A stretch of DNA of 64,000 bases, taken from NCBI RefSeq assembly GCF_018403685.1, contig NZ_BOVK01000043.1, positions 17,742 to 81,741 of the forward strand, written 5' to 3'. The notes under the pieces are model-generated. The model did not search any database. It had not been told where the DNA came from and worked only from the letters and a program-made list of their open reading frames with translations. This document shows, one piece after another, positions 45,515 to 54,312 of this stretch (the stretch's first letter is position 1; each line of letters opens with the position of its first letter). Position numbers and translations under genes: made by a program. The stretch comes from Xylanibacillus composti. GTDB lineage: Bacteria; Bacillota; Bacilli; Paenibacillales; K13.

Positions 45515-47110
45515 TCATTGCTCGCGGCCGCTATGAATGACAACGCGCCAATTGTGGCTGCAGGAGGCAGAGATGACGGGGTGCTTGGCCAAATAGGCAG
45601 CGATTAGCTCGGTCATGTCTGTTTGGATTTCCCGTATAACGGGCTTTCCCTGGAACATCGCAAATCCGCCGCCGCCGCTTGCCCGATAATGGTTCATTAC
45701 GACATCATAAGAGTCGTCGGATTGAAGCGGAAGCCCGCCTGCTGCAAGCAGCTTCACGACCCGCTGGCCAATCGGCCGGCGCACATCCAATTCGTACTCA
45801 ATCCCTTCCCACATATCATAATTGTAATGCTGAGGCTTGGGGGCAAGGAAGGATGGATGGACTGCAGGTCTGCCGTCGGCATCCAAGGTGAAATAGGAGG
45901 CGCTTCGTTCCAGCGCCTGCCGGATGTCCTCTCCGGAAAGCCGCAGCACCTTGAGGGTGTTGGCGAACGGATAGTTCGCCAGCACTTCCCTCATCGTGAT
46001 TCGTTCACTGAAGCCGGGGGCTTCGTGATGCATGAACGCAGTGCAGGAGATGCGGACCCCGGAGGCTTCCATCTGTATCCGGTTAAGCAGCTCCGCGAAT
46101 GGGTGCTTCGCCAGCCTTGCCCGAAACGGATCACGAATGCGCAGATCTCCTTCTGTTCTGCCGAGAGGCTGGTCCAGCCAAGCTTGTGTTTGCTCCTCAT
46201 CCTCGCGGCACAATGCCAGGATTTGCGGATCCGCTTCGCCTTCAACAGCGATCAGCTCAGCCTGCCGTTCTTCGAGCTGCCAGCCATTGCCGGAACGGCG
46301 CAGCTTCAGGCGAACCTTGCCTAAAGCCTGTCCGAAGCAGCCGGGTTGAATGATGGCTGTATCGTTCCAGACCCCGGCGATGAGCCGGTGCTGATGGCCT
46401 GTAATCATCACATCAATGCCCTCGACGCTCTCGAGCATGGCGAAGCCTTGATTTTCGCCCGTTGCTGATTCGAGCTGCACCCCGGTGTCCAAATCACATT
46501 CAAATCCGCCATGATAGGCGGCAATGAGCACATCCGGCTGTTCCATGCTGCGAATATGATCCGCCCATCGCTTTAACGCCTGTAGACTGTTCTCGAAGTG
46601 AAGGCCCGCAATGTGTTTCGGCTGCTCCCAATTCGGAACAAAGTGTGTGGTGAGGCCGACTATCGCAATTTTGACAGAATGAACCTCTCGGATGATATAG
46701 GGGGGGCCGAAGGCGGGATCTCCGGTCTTGGAATCTATAATATTCGCTGCGAGCCAAGGAAAGCGGGAATCCCGTATGGCTTGGCGCAGCAATGCTTGTC
46801 CAAAATTAAACTCGTGATTGCCTACGACAGCCGCATCGTATTGCAAATGATTCAGGGCGCGGATGACCGGATGGATCTGCTCGCGATTGTGCTTGGCGCA
46901 GTAAGTGGCTAAAGGCGTGCCTTGCAGAAGATCCCCATTGTCAATCAGAAGAAGATCAGGGTCAAGCTGCCGTTCACGGCGGATGGCTGCAGCCAGCTTG
47001 GCCAATCCGACGTTCTGCTCGGCATCGCTGCGATAGTCTGTGGGATAAACGCTGCCGTGAATGTCGCTTGTTGCCAAAATCGTAAGGTGCAGGTGTTCGT
47101 CATCAGGCAC
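45515..47110 (-). CDS. 5'-nucleotidase / cyclic phosphodiesterase family metallophosphatase
   Basis: About 531 residues. An N-terminal calcineurin-type metallophosphatase domain carries the metal ligands in LATSDIHGSVYP, LLIDNGDLLQG, VVGNHEFNFG and MITGHQHR. The C-terminal 5'-nucleotidase domain (about 330-500) binds substrate (YFTLDADGRP, YDMWEGIEYELD, YRASGGGGFAMF). The family dephosphorylates nucleotides and opens 2',3'-cyclic nucleotides. No signal peptide is seen, unlike most secreted relatives. GTG at 47110 is preferred because AAGGAG lies nine bases before it; an ATG at 47155 or 47212 would add N-terminal residues. It is divergent from phnD. Confidence 0.85.
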   Translation of the reverse strand: MPDDEHLHLTILATSDIHGSVYPTDYRSDAEQNVGLAKLAAAIRRERQLDPDLLLIDNGDLLQGTPLATYCAKHNREQIHPVIRALNHLQYDAAVVGNHEFNFGQALLRQAIRDSRFPWLAANIIDSKTGDPAFGPPYIIREVHSVKIAIVGLTTHFVPNWEQPKHIAGLHFENSLQALKRWADHIRSMEQPDVLIAAYHGGFECDLDTGVQLESATGENQGFAMLESVEGIDVMITGHQHRLIAGVWNDTAIIQPGCFGQALGKVRLKLRRSGNGWQLEERQAELIAVEGEADPQILALCREDEEQTQAWLDQPLGRTEGDLRIRDPFRARLAKHPFAELLNRIQMEASGVRISCTAFMHHEAPGFSERITMREVLANYPFANTLKVLRLSGEDIRQALERSASYFTLDADGRPAVHPSFLAPKPQHYNYDMWEGIEYELDVRRPIGQRVVKLLAAGGLPLQSDDSYDVVMNHYRASGGGGFAMFQGKPVIREIQTDMTELIAAYLAKHPVISASCSHNWRVVIHSGREQ

Positions 47111-47302
47111 AGGAAGCCGCTCCTTCCTTCGGATACTATGTACATCCTTTATCATACCAGGCATTTGATACAAAATAGTTGGAAAGATGCATAATTTACA
47201 AAAAATACACATTCCGATAACAGTCGATTAACACTTTGTCCCAATTCCTGTGCTATAGTTTGGCATGTTGAAAGAATCAAAGAATACAGGGGAGAGGTAC
47301 TC

Positions 47303-48241
47303 ATGTTCAAAAAAGTTAGCAAATTGGCCATCCCGCTGGCACTGACAGCGGCAATCATCAGCGGCTGCGGAAGCAATAACGCGGCTGGCACGGAAGGAGC
47401 GCAGGCAGCAGGCGGCTATGTGCCGGAGCAGCTGACTGTGCAGTTTGTTCCATCGCAAAATGCGGATACATTGGAAGCCAAAGCCAAGCCTCTGGAGCGA
47501 CTGCTGCAGGATCAACTCGGCATTCCGGTGAAGGTCAGCGTATCGACAGACTACAATACCATCATCGAAGCGATGGATTCGAAGCAAGTGGACGTTGGCT
47601 TCCTGCCGCCGACTGCTTATGTGCTGGCAAAGGAAAAAGGCGCGGCAGAAGTCATCCTCCAAGCTCAGCGATTTGGCGTGCAGGACGATACGGGCGCTCC
47701 AACCGATGAACTGGTAGATTTCTACAAGTCCATGATCATTGTAAAGAAAGACTCTGATATTCAATCGGTCGAGGATTTGAAGGGCAGAAAGATCGCTTAT
47801 CAGAACGTTACCTCTTCCGCAGGTTATGTATGGCCGGCCGGAAAGCTGATGGAAGCGGGACTTGATCCGTTGAGTGACGTGGAAGCGATCACTGCGAAAG
47901 GACACGATCAAGGGGTTATCGCTGTGCTGAACGGGGACGTGGATGCTGCCGCGATCTTCCAGGATGCCCGTAATGTTGTCATGAACGATTATCCGAATGT
48001 CTTCGAGGAAACGAGAGTCCTGACCTTCACAGAGCCGATTCCGAATGACACCATCGCCGTTCGCTCCGATATGGATGCGGAATGGGTGACCAAAATTCAG
48101 GACGCCTTCATCGCAATTGGACAGGATGAGGAAGGCCGTGCGATTGTCCGGGATATATACTCTCACGAGGGCTATGCCAAGTCGGAGGACAGCATATTTG
48201 ATATTGTCCGCGAGTACAGCGAAAAAGTAAGAACCGAGTAA
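47303..48241 (+). CDS. phnD: Phosphonate/phosphite/phosphate-type ABC substrate-binding lipoprotein (PhnD family)
   Basis: About 312 residues. The signal peptide ends in the lipobox ISGC (Cys22), so it is lipid-anchored outside the membrane. The body is PhnD-like: LTVQFVPSQNADTLEAKAKPL, VDVGFLPPTAYVLAKEKGA and RKIAYQNVTSSAGYVWPAGK. It would capture phosphonates, phosphite or similar anions for the transporter encoded next. ATG at 47303 follows GGAGAGG. A strong hairpin separates it from phnC. Confidence 0.88.
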   Translation: MFKKVSKLAIPLALTAAIISGCGSNNAAGTEGAQAAGGYVPEQLTVQFVPSQNADTLEAKAKPLERLLQDQLGIPVKVSVSTDYNTIIEAMDSKQVDVGFLPPTAYVLAKEKGAAEVILQAQRFGVQDDTGAPTDELVDFYKSMIIVKKDSDIQSVEDLKGRKIAYQNVTSSAGYVWPAGKLMEAGLDPLSDVEAITAKGHDQGVIAVLNGDVDAAAIFQDARNVVMNDYPNVFEETRVLTFTEPIPNDTIAVRSDMDAEWVTKIQDAFIAIGQDEEGRAIVRDIYSHEGYAKSEDSIFDIVREYSEKVRTE

Positions 48242-48257
48242 TCGAGCGCTATTAGCA

Positions 48258-48300
48258 GCAGCCAGTGCACTCCTTTGGCTTGCACTGGCTGCCTTTGTTC
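48258..48300 (+). terminator. Perfect 12-bp hairpin between phnD and phnC
   Basis: GCAGCCAGTGCA (48258-48269) pairs perfectly with TGCACTGGCTGC (48281-48292), followed by CTTTGTTC. Inside an operon such a hairpin either partly terminates transcription or protects the phnD 3' end, giving more binding protein than transporter. Confidence 0.7.
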
Positions 48301-48350
48301 TATATGGATTCACTACCGGCTTCTTCCCACGAATCTGGCTAAAGGAATGA

Positions 48351-49133
48351 TTGGAAAACGTGATTGAACTGAGAAATGTATCCAAAGTGTATCCGAACGG
48401 CACCAAAGGGCTGAATGACATTAATTTGCGTATCGAAAAAGGCGAATTTGTAGCCATTGTCGGTTTATCCGGGGCAGGGAAATCCACTTTGCTGCGCTCC
48501 ATCAACCGACTTCACGAAATATCGGAGGGCGAAATCTGGATCGACGGACAATCGATCACCAAGGCCAAGGGTGCGCAGCTGCGTCAAATTCGCCGCGGCA
48601 TCGGAATGATCTTCCAGAGCTTTAATTTAGTGAAGCGTTCCAGTGTGCTGCGAAATGTCCTGGCAGGGAGAGTGGGCTATCATTCCACGCTTCGCACTAT
48701 CCTGGGACTGTTCCCCGAGAAGGACGTGGATCTGGCGTTTCGCGCCTTGGATCGCGTCAATATCGTAGAGAAAGCTTATTCACGCGCGGACGAGCTGTCC
48801 GGAGGACAGCAGCAGCGCGTAGCCATAGCACGAGTGTTGGCGCAGGAAGCCAACATCATTCTGGCGGACGAGCCTGTGGCTTCGCTGGATCCGCTGACGA
48901 CCAAGCAAGTGATGGATGACTTGAAAAAAATCAATCAGGAGCTTGGCATTACGACCATCGTCAATCTGCATTTTGTTGATCTCGCACGCGAATACGCCAC
49001 ACGCGTCATCGGTTTGCGTGCAGGCGAAGTCGTGTTCGACGGGCCGGTAGAAGAAGCGACGGATGAGCGGTTCTCCGAAATATATGGCCGCCCGCTTCAG
49101 GCTGACGAGCTGCTCGGGGAGATGGCGATATGA
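48351..49133 (+). CDS. phnC: Phosphonate-type ABC transporter ATP-binding protein (PhnC)
   Basis: About 260 residues. Walker [10 protein letters not shown], signature [15 protein letters not shown] and Walker [13 protein letters not shown] are intact. The interdomain stretch [16 protein letters not shown] is typical of PhnC. The start is TTG at 48351 (AAAGGA at 48341-48346) or GTG at 48360. It overlaps the next gene by ATGA and energises the two PhnE permeases. Confidence 0.9.
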   Translation: MENVIELRNVSKVYPNGTKGLNDINLRIEKGEFVAIVGLSGAGKSTLLRSINRLHEISEGEIWIDGQSITKAKGAQLRQIRRGIGMIFQSFNLVKRSSVLRNVLAGRVGYHSTLRTILGLFPEKDVDLAFRALDRVNIVEKAYSRADELSGGQQQRVAIARVLAQEANIILADEPVASLDPLTTKQVMDDLKKINQELGITTIVNLHFVDLAREYATRVIGLRAGEVVFDGPVEEATDERFSEIYGRPLQADELLGEMAI

Positions 49134-49945
49134 CGACCGCGCCAGTCCGTCAGGCGAATCCGCAGCCGGAAAGGAAGCGGCCGCAGCCGCCAAGCCGAAC
49201 CAAGCATTATTTGACAGCTGTCCTGCTGCTTCTGCTCGTGTGGGGAAGTGCCTGGAAGACCGAATCGACCTTGAGCGAGCTGGTGCGGGGCGCTCCGAAT
49301 ATGCTGGATCTGATCAAGGAGATGTTTCCGCCCGATTGGGGATACGTGGAAAGAATTATGCCCGCCATGCTGGATACGATCCGGATGGCGATAGTCGGCA
49401 CAACGATTGGCGCGGTGCTGGCTATTCCGGTGGCAGTGCTCTGCGCCTCAAATGTAATCAGAACCGTTTGGATCTATTATCCGGTCCGCATGCTGCTCAA
49501 CCTGATCCGAACGATTCCCGATTTGCTGCTGGCCTCTTTGTTCGTTGCCATCTTCGGTCTTGGTCTTGTATCTGGCATATTCGCGCTCGCTGTGTTCTCC
49601 ATCGGGCTCATAGCCAAACTGACCTACGAGGCAGTGGAGACGATCGACAGCGGTCCGCTGGAGGCGATGACGGCCGTCGGGGCGAACCGGATGCAATGGA
49701 TTGCCTTCGGGGTTGTGCCGCAGGTGATGGCCCATTATACCTCCTATGTGCTGTATACATTCGAGATCAATGTGCGCGCAGCCGCGATTCTCGGATTGGT
49801 CGGAGCAGGCGGGATTGGGCATTATTATGAGGTAACGCTTGGCTTCCTGCAGTATGACAGGACGAATACCATTATCCTGTTCACGCTGGTCGTCGTCCTG
49901 GCCATTGACTTCATCAGCATGAAAGCACGGGAGAGGCTGCTATGA
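49130..49945 (+). CDS. phnE: Phosphonate-type ABC permease (PhnE), first copy
   Basis: About 271 residues, with a short basic N-terminus, five or six membrane segments, and the cytoplasmic coupling region [21 protein letters not shown]. The coupling region matches PhnE permeases. The ATG overlaps phnC, and the stop overlaps the second permease. Confidence 0.88.
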   Translation: MTTAPVRQANPQPERKRPQPPSRTKHYLTAVLLLLLVWGSAWKTESTLSELVRGAPNMLDLIKEMFPPDWGYVERIMPAMLDTIRMAIVGTTIGAVLAIPVAVLCASNVIRTVWIYYPVRMLLNLIRTIPDLLLASLFVAIFGLGLVSGIFALAVFSIGLIAKLTYEAVETIDSGPLEAMTAVGANRMQWIAFGVVPQVMAHYTSYVLYTFEINVRAAAILGLVGAGGIGHYYEVTLGFLQYDRTNTIILFTLVVVLAIDFISMKARERLL

Positions 49946-50748
49946 ACAAAGCATGGAGTGAACGGGTTGCGAAACCCCGTAAAAACTGGCCGTTGCGTTG
50001 GCTGCTTATTCTCGGGCTTGGCGCACTCTATATATGGGCTTTCTCCGGCATTCCCTTCAACGGGTTCAAGGAAACAGCCGCACAAATTGTGCGCGCCATT
50101 TTGGCCGGTATTTTTTCGCCCGACTGGGATTATGTCTATTTGCCTGATGGAGAGGACCTGCTTCGCGGCCTGCTGGATACTCTTGCCATTGCCATACTCG
50201 GTACTTTTATCTCGACCTTGCTGTGCATTCCATTCGCGTTCTGGGCTTCCTCGCGCAAAGGCAAACCCGGCGTCATAACAGGGACGGGGAAGTTTGTGCT
50301 AAGCTTTATCCGAACCTTCCCTGAAATTATAATGGCGATTCTGTTCATCAAAGCGGTTGGACCCGGCGCCTTCGCGGGCGTGCTGGCGCTCGGGCTGAAC
50401 TCGATTGGCATGCAAGGCAAGCTGTTCTCAGAAGAAATCGAGAATATTGACAAAGGTCCGTTGGAGTCTCTGGTTGCCTCTGGAGCGAATCGGCTGCAAA
50501 TCCTGTGGTACGCGGTTATTCCCCAAGTGCTTCCCGGCTTTCTGTCCTATACGCTGTACCGGTTCGAGATTAATGTAAGATCTGCCACAATCCTCGGGGT
50601 CATAGGCGCCGGGGGCATCGGCACACCGCTTATTTTCGCGCTCAGTACCCGCAACTGGGATCGTGTAGGCATCATTCTGCTCGGCATCATCATTATGGTG
50701 ACGCTTATTGATCTGCTATCCGGCTATTTGCGCAAGAAAATTGTATAG
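49942..50748 (+). CDS. phnE: Phosphonate-type ABC permease (PhnE), second copy
   Basis: About 268 residues, clearly homologous to the previous protein, with coupling loop ESLVASGANRLQILWYAVIPQ and the conserved NVRSATILGVIGAGGIG. Two different PhnE proteins probably form a heterodimeric channel. Start is the ATGA overlap at 49942. No phosphonate-degrading gene follows, so the substrate is uncertain. Confidence 0.88.
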   Translation: MNKAWSERVAKPRKNWPLRWLLILGLGALYIWAFSGIPFNGFKETAAQIVRAILAGIFSPDWDYVYLPDGEDLLRGLLDTLAIAILGTFISTLLCIPFAFWASSRKGKPGVITGTGKFVLSFIRTFPEIIMAILFIKAVGPGAFAGVLALGLNSIGMQGKLFSEEIENIDKGPLESLVASGANRLQILWYAVIPQVLPGFLSYTLYRFEINVRSATILGVIGAGGIGTPLIFALSTRNWDRVGIILLGIIIMVTLIDLLSGYLRKKIV

Positions 50749-50756
50749 GGTTCCGA

Positions 50757-50800
50757 TAAAACTGCTTTCGGCGCTTTGGCGCAGGAGCAGTTTTTTTTAT
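50757..50800 (+). terminator. Rho-independent terminator of the phn operon
   Basis: AAAACTGCT..GGCGCTTTGGCGC..AGCAGTTTTTTTT, a two-part stem with T8, just after the second phnE. Confidence 0.85.
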
Positions 50801-50921
50801 CATATGCCGGGCCCCGCGATAGTATTAGTAATCAATTTCGAAGCTTCGCTTTCCTCTCGTCTGTGCATTCACGATCATCTGTATTTTTTCCCCCCTCTAT
50901 ATTGATTTTTTCACCTGTCTT

Positions 50922-50936
50922 ATGTAAGCGTTTGCG
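50922..50936. promoter_or_regulatory. Putative cre (CcpA) site of the sugar importer operon
   Basis: ATGTAAGCGTTTGCG fits WTGNAANCGNWNNCW except the last base. It lies about 55 bases upstream of the first permease gene. It suggests catabolite repression of sugar uptake. Confidence 0.55.
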
Positions 50937-50989
50937 TTTATTATTAAGTACACGAGTTAGAGAAAACCATACATCAAGGGGGTAGGAAT

Positions 50990-51931
50990 ATGGCTGAATT
51001 AACGACGTCCAAGCCGTCGAGTCGAGGTTTTTTTCGCAGAAAAAAGAAATCAGACGAAAATAACCTGGCCGGATATTTATTTATCTCGCCGTGGCTGATA
51101 GGCTTTCTCTTGTTGACGCTTTGGCCTATTACACAATCATTCTATTTGTCCTTAACCGATTATCCGCTTATCGCTGATCCGAATTGGGTCGGAACGGAGA
51201 ATTACAAACGGATTTTCACATCGGACGATACATTTATCAAATCGTTGAAAGTTACCTTCACATTTGTTTTCATCGCTGTACCCTTGAAGCTTGCTTTCTC
51301 GCTGGGCGTGGCGATGCTGCTCAACCGTTCGATGCGTGGCTTGAACGCATACCGTACCATGATCTACTTCCCGTCGATTATCGGCACGAGCGTCGCAGTT
51401 TCTGTTCTGTGGAGAAACATGTTCGGTGTCGATGGCTACATCAACGGCGTGCTTAGCTGGTTCGGCGTTCAGGGCATGGGCTGGATATCCCATCCCGATA
51501 CAGCGCTTGGAACGTTGATTTTGCTGGATACGTGGCAGTTTGGTTCCACGATGGTTATTTTCTTGGCAGGCCTCAAGCAGATTCCGCAAGAAATGTACGA
51601 AGCGGCGTCGGTTGACGGTGCTGGCAAGATTAGAAAGTTTTTCAGCATCACGATCCCAATGCTGTCGCCGGTTATGTTCTTCAACTTGGTGCTTCAAACG
51701 ATTCAATCGTTCCAAATGTTTACCGCTGTTTTCGTTATTACACAGGGCGGACCGGTAAACTCGACTTACGTGTATGCTTACTTCTTGTACGAGAAGGCAT
51801 TCCGACATTTCCAGATGGGTTACGCTTCAGCGCTTGCCTGGATATTGCTGGTCATCGTCGCTATCCTAACTGCTATCAACTTCCTAGCATCACGCTACTG
51901 GGTATTCTACGAGTCAGGGGGGAGAAAATAA
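50990..51931 (+). CDS. Carbohydrate ABC permease, CUT1 family (UgpA/LacF-like)
   Basis: About 313 residues. Basic N-terminus, then six membrane segments starting LAGYLFISPWLIGFLLLTLWP. The coupling motif EMYEAASVDGAGKIRKFFSITIP is the EAA loop of CUT1 permeases. GGGGG at 50979-50984 precedes ATG. It works with the next permease and the binding lipoprotein. No ATPase gene is in the operon, so a shared MsmX-type ATPase is expected. Confidence 0.9.
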   Translation: MAELTTSKPSSRGFFRRKKKSDENNLAGYLFISPWLIGFLLLTLWPITQSFYLSLTDYPLIADPNWVGTENYKRIFTSDDTFIKSLKVTFTFVFIAVPLKLAFSLGVAMLLNRSMRGLNAYRTMIYFPSIIGTSVAVSVLWRNMFGVDGYINGVLSWFGVQGMGWISHPDTALGTLILLDTWQFGSTMVIFLAGLKQIPQEMYEAASVDGAGKIRKFFSITIPMLSPVMFFNLVLQTIQSFQMFTAVFVITQGGPVNSTYVYAYFLYEKAFRHFQMGYASALAWILLVIVAILTAINFLASRYWVFYESGGRK

Positions 51932-52762
51932 ATGAAATACTTATTCCCCAGAATTGCTAATCATGCGTTTATGATACTTTTCTCTTTCATTATGCTGTAT
52001 CCGGTCTTCTGGTGGATCGGTGCATCGCTGAAGACGGTGCCGGAGATGAGCTTGCCGACCATTTGGCCTTCGGAGCCAATGTGGTCCAACTATACGGAAG
52101 GCTGGCAATTCTCCAGAAAATATACGTTTGCTCACTTTTTCAAAAACAACCTGATCATGGAGTTCTTTAACGTCATAGGCGGAATTATCTGTTCTTCCCT
52201 GGTAGCCTTCGGCTTCGCCAGAGTGAAGTTCAAGTTCCAGAACATCCTGTTTGGCATCCTGCTTCTCACGATGATGCTGCCGATGCAAGTAACCATTGTA
52301 CCGCAGTACATCCTTTATAACACTTTCGGTTTCGTAGACAGCTATGTACCTTTGATCCTTCCGCATTTCATCGGGGGGAGTGCATTCTTCATCTTCTTAG
52401 TGGTACAATTTATTCGCGGGATTCCGCGAGATCTGGATGAGGCGGCAAAAATCGACGGCGCTTCCATATTCGGCATTTACTACAGGGTTATCCTGCCGCT
52501 GATCAAGCCGGCTTTGGTTACGGTCGCGATCTTTACCTTCATCTGGAGCTGGGACGATTTCTTCGCCCAGGTGCTGTACCTGAGCTCGGTTGATAACTTC
52601 ACGGTCGGCTTGGCCTTGCGAATGTTCATTGACCAGTTCGATATTCAATGGGGACAATTGCTCGCTATGTCCTTGCTGTCTATCGTACCTTCCACGATTA
52701 TATTTTTCCTCGCACAGAAACATTTTGTCGAGGGGATTGCAACAACTGGCCTAAAAGGCTAA
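51932..52762 (+). CDS. Carbohydrate ABC permease, CUT1 family (UgpE/MalG-like)
   Basis: About 276 residues and six membrane segments. The EAA loop is DLDEAAKIDGASIFGIYYRV, and the C-terminal tail FVEGIATTGLKG is the standard ending of MalG-like permeases. The ATG directly follows the previous stop, with GGGGGGAG upstream. It forms the heterodimeric channel with the preceding permease. Confidence 0.92.
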   Translation: MKYLFPRIANHAFMILFSFIMLYPVFWWIGASLKTVPEMSLPTIWPSEPMWSNYTEGWQFSRKYTFAHFFKNNLIMEFFNVIGGIICSSLVAFGFARVKFKFQNILFGILLLTMMLPMQVTIVPQYILYNTFGFVDSYVPLILPHFIGGSAFFIFLVVQFIRGIPRDLDEAAKIDGASIFGIYYRVILPLIKPALVTVAIFTFIWSWDDFFAQVLYLSSVDNFTVGLALRMFIDQFDIQWGQLLAMSLLSIVPSTIIFFLAQKHFVEGIATTGLKG

Positions 52763-52793
52763 TAAACGAAAAAGAGAAAGGGGAAAACAAAGA

Positions 52794-54116
52794 ATGAAAA
52801 AGACTTGGTCGAAAAGCTTGGCGTTGTTGATGCTTGCTTTCATGCTCGTGCTTGGAGCTTGCAGCAGCAACAGCGGCTCCGGATCTGGCGGTTCTGGCGG
52901 ATCTGGCGGTTCCGGAGATGCCGGCGGTGATGTAGAGCTTACTTTCATGTGGTGGGGGCCTGAAGAAAGACATCAGGCTACACTTGCAGCAATCGACATC
53001 TATGAAGAGCAAACAGGCGTATTCTTCGAAACCGAACAACTGTCTTGGGACGGTTATTGGCAGAAGCTTCCTACACTCGCTGCATCGAAGTCCATGACTG
53101 ACGTGCTGCAAATGGACGCTGCTTATATTAATGACTATGTAGCACGCGGTACGCTGGCAGATCTGTCGGACATCGATCTGTCCGGTATTGTAGACGATGC
53201 CGTTATCGAGAACTTGAAAATCAACGGCAAGCTGTATGGTATCCCGCTGAGCCAAAACTCTCAAGGTATGGCTTTCAACAAAGCTGCATTGGAAGAGTAT
53301 GGCATTGACACGCCACAAGTTGGCTGGTCTTGGGACGAGTACTTTGAGTGGGGCCGTCAAGCCAAGGCAAAGCTTCCTGATGGTAAATTCGCTATCGGCG
53401 ATCCTACCCAAAACTGGGATTGGTACAACTGGTACCAAACTGGAAACGGCGGAGCGCCGCTGTTCAGCCCGGACGGCCTGGAATTTAACCTGGACAAGGA
53501 CTTGTTCGTGCAATGGCACCAAACTCATGCTGATTTGAGAGCGGAAGGCATCATTCCTCCACCTGAGAAGACGCTGTCCTTCCTGGAGAATGATCCGACA
53601 GCCGACCCTATGGCTTCCGGTACAGTTATGACACGCGGCGCAACTACTGGCTCCGTTAACGCGCTCGAGCAAATGATGCCTGGGCAAGTAGACGTTATCA
53701 ACATCCCTGTCGGCGAAGCTGGCGGCGGTTGGGCGCAATCGACGATCTTCCTGAGCATCAGTGCAGATTCGCCAAACTTGGAAGAAGCGAAGAAATTCGT
53801 GAAATGGTTCATTACGGACCAAGAAGCAGGCCAAGCACTTGGCATGACACGCGGTATTCCGATTTCTCCGGAAATTTACGAGATACTTGAGCCGAGCATG
53901 ACTGACGCTGACAGACTTGGCAAGAAGATTTATGACATCTCTGTACCAACTGCATTGCCATTCTTCGCAATTGCAGCCGGATACACAGAGTGGGTGGACA
54001 CTTACAAGTCTACAATTGAAGGCGTTATGTTTGGTCAAACAACCATTGAGCAAGCATACGAAAAGATGAACGAACTCGGCGAGCGGATCGCTGAGCAAAA
54101 TGCAGCCAAACAATAA
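52794..54116 (+). CDS. Extracellular sugar-binding lipoprotein of the CUT1 importer
   Basis: About 440 residues. Signal peptide with lipobox LGAC (Cys23) and a Gly/Ser-rich linker (SGSGGSGGSGGSG). The body is a family 1 solute-binding protein (VELTFMWWGPEERHQATLAAI; TDVLQMDAAYINDYVARGTLADLS). It delivers an oligosaccharide or sugar acid to the two permeases encoded just upstream. Strong terminator after the gene. Confidence 0.9.
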   Translation: MKKTWSKSLALLMLAFMLVLGACSSNSGSGSGGSGGSGGSGDAGGDVELTFMWWGPEERHQATLAAIDIYEEQTGVFFETEQLSWDGYWQKLPTLAASKSMTDVLQMDAAYINDYVARGTLADLSDIDLSGIVDDAVIENLKINGKLYGIPLSQNSQGMAFNKAALEEYGIDTPQVGWSWDEYFEWGRQAKAKLPDGKFAIGDPTQNWDWYNWYQTGNGGAPLFSPDGLEFNLDKDLFVQWHQTHADLRAEGIIPPPEKTLSFLENDPTADPMASGTVMTRGATTGSVNALEQMMPGQVDVINIPVGEAGGGWAQSTIFLSISADSPNLEEAKKFVKWFITDQEAGQALGMTRGIPISPEIYEILEPSMTDADRLGKKIYDISVPTALPFFAIAAGYTEWVDTYKSTIEGVMFGQTTIEQAYEKMNELGERIAEQNAAKQ

Positions 54117-54139
54117 GAGTTAAGGCTCGCATAAAGGAA

Positions 54140-54173
54140 GAAGCCGCCTGTTCCGACAGGCGGCTTCTTCATG
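54140..54173 (+). terminator. Rho-independent terminator of the sugar importer operon
   Basis: GAAGCCGCCTGT-TCCG-ACAGGCGGCTTC followed by TTC, a perfect 12-bp stem. Confidence 0.8.
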
Positions 54174-54276
54174 TCCTCCTATGATGGAGGGAAAAATCCG
54201 TATGATTGCAGGGTTTCGTGTAAAAAATTCATGGACAATCCTTGATACGCGCTACTTCTGCTTAAGGCGGTTTTCC

Positions 54277-54282
54277 TATAAT
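54277..54282 (+). promoter_or_regulatory. Possible -10 box before the second binding protein
   Basis: TATAAT lies 31 bases before the ATG, in a suitable place, but no good -35 box is found at 16-18 bases. Confidence 0.35.
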
Positions 54283-54312
54283 ATAGAGAGTATAGTGAAA
54301 TGGAGGGGGATC

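Noticed and set aside
47228..48505. 425-codon minus-strand frame across phnD
   Set aside because: Antisense to a clear PhnD lipoprotein and to the operon hairpin; no domain seen.
52698..54113. 471-codon minus-strand frame across the sugar-binding protein
   Set aside because: Antisense to a gene with signal peptide, lipobox and ribosome site; Cys-rich unordered translation.
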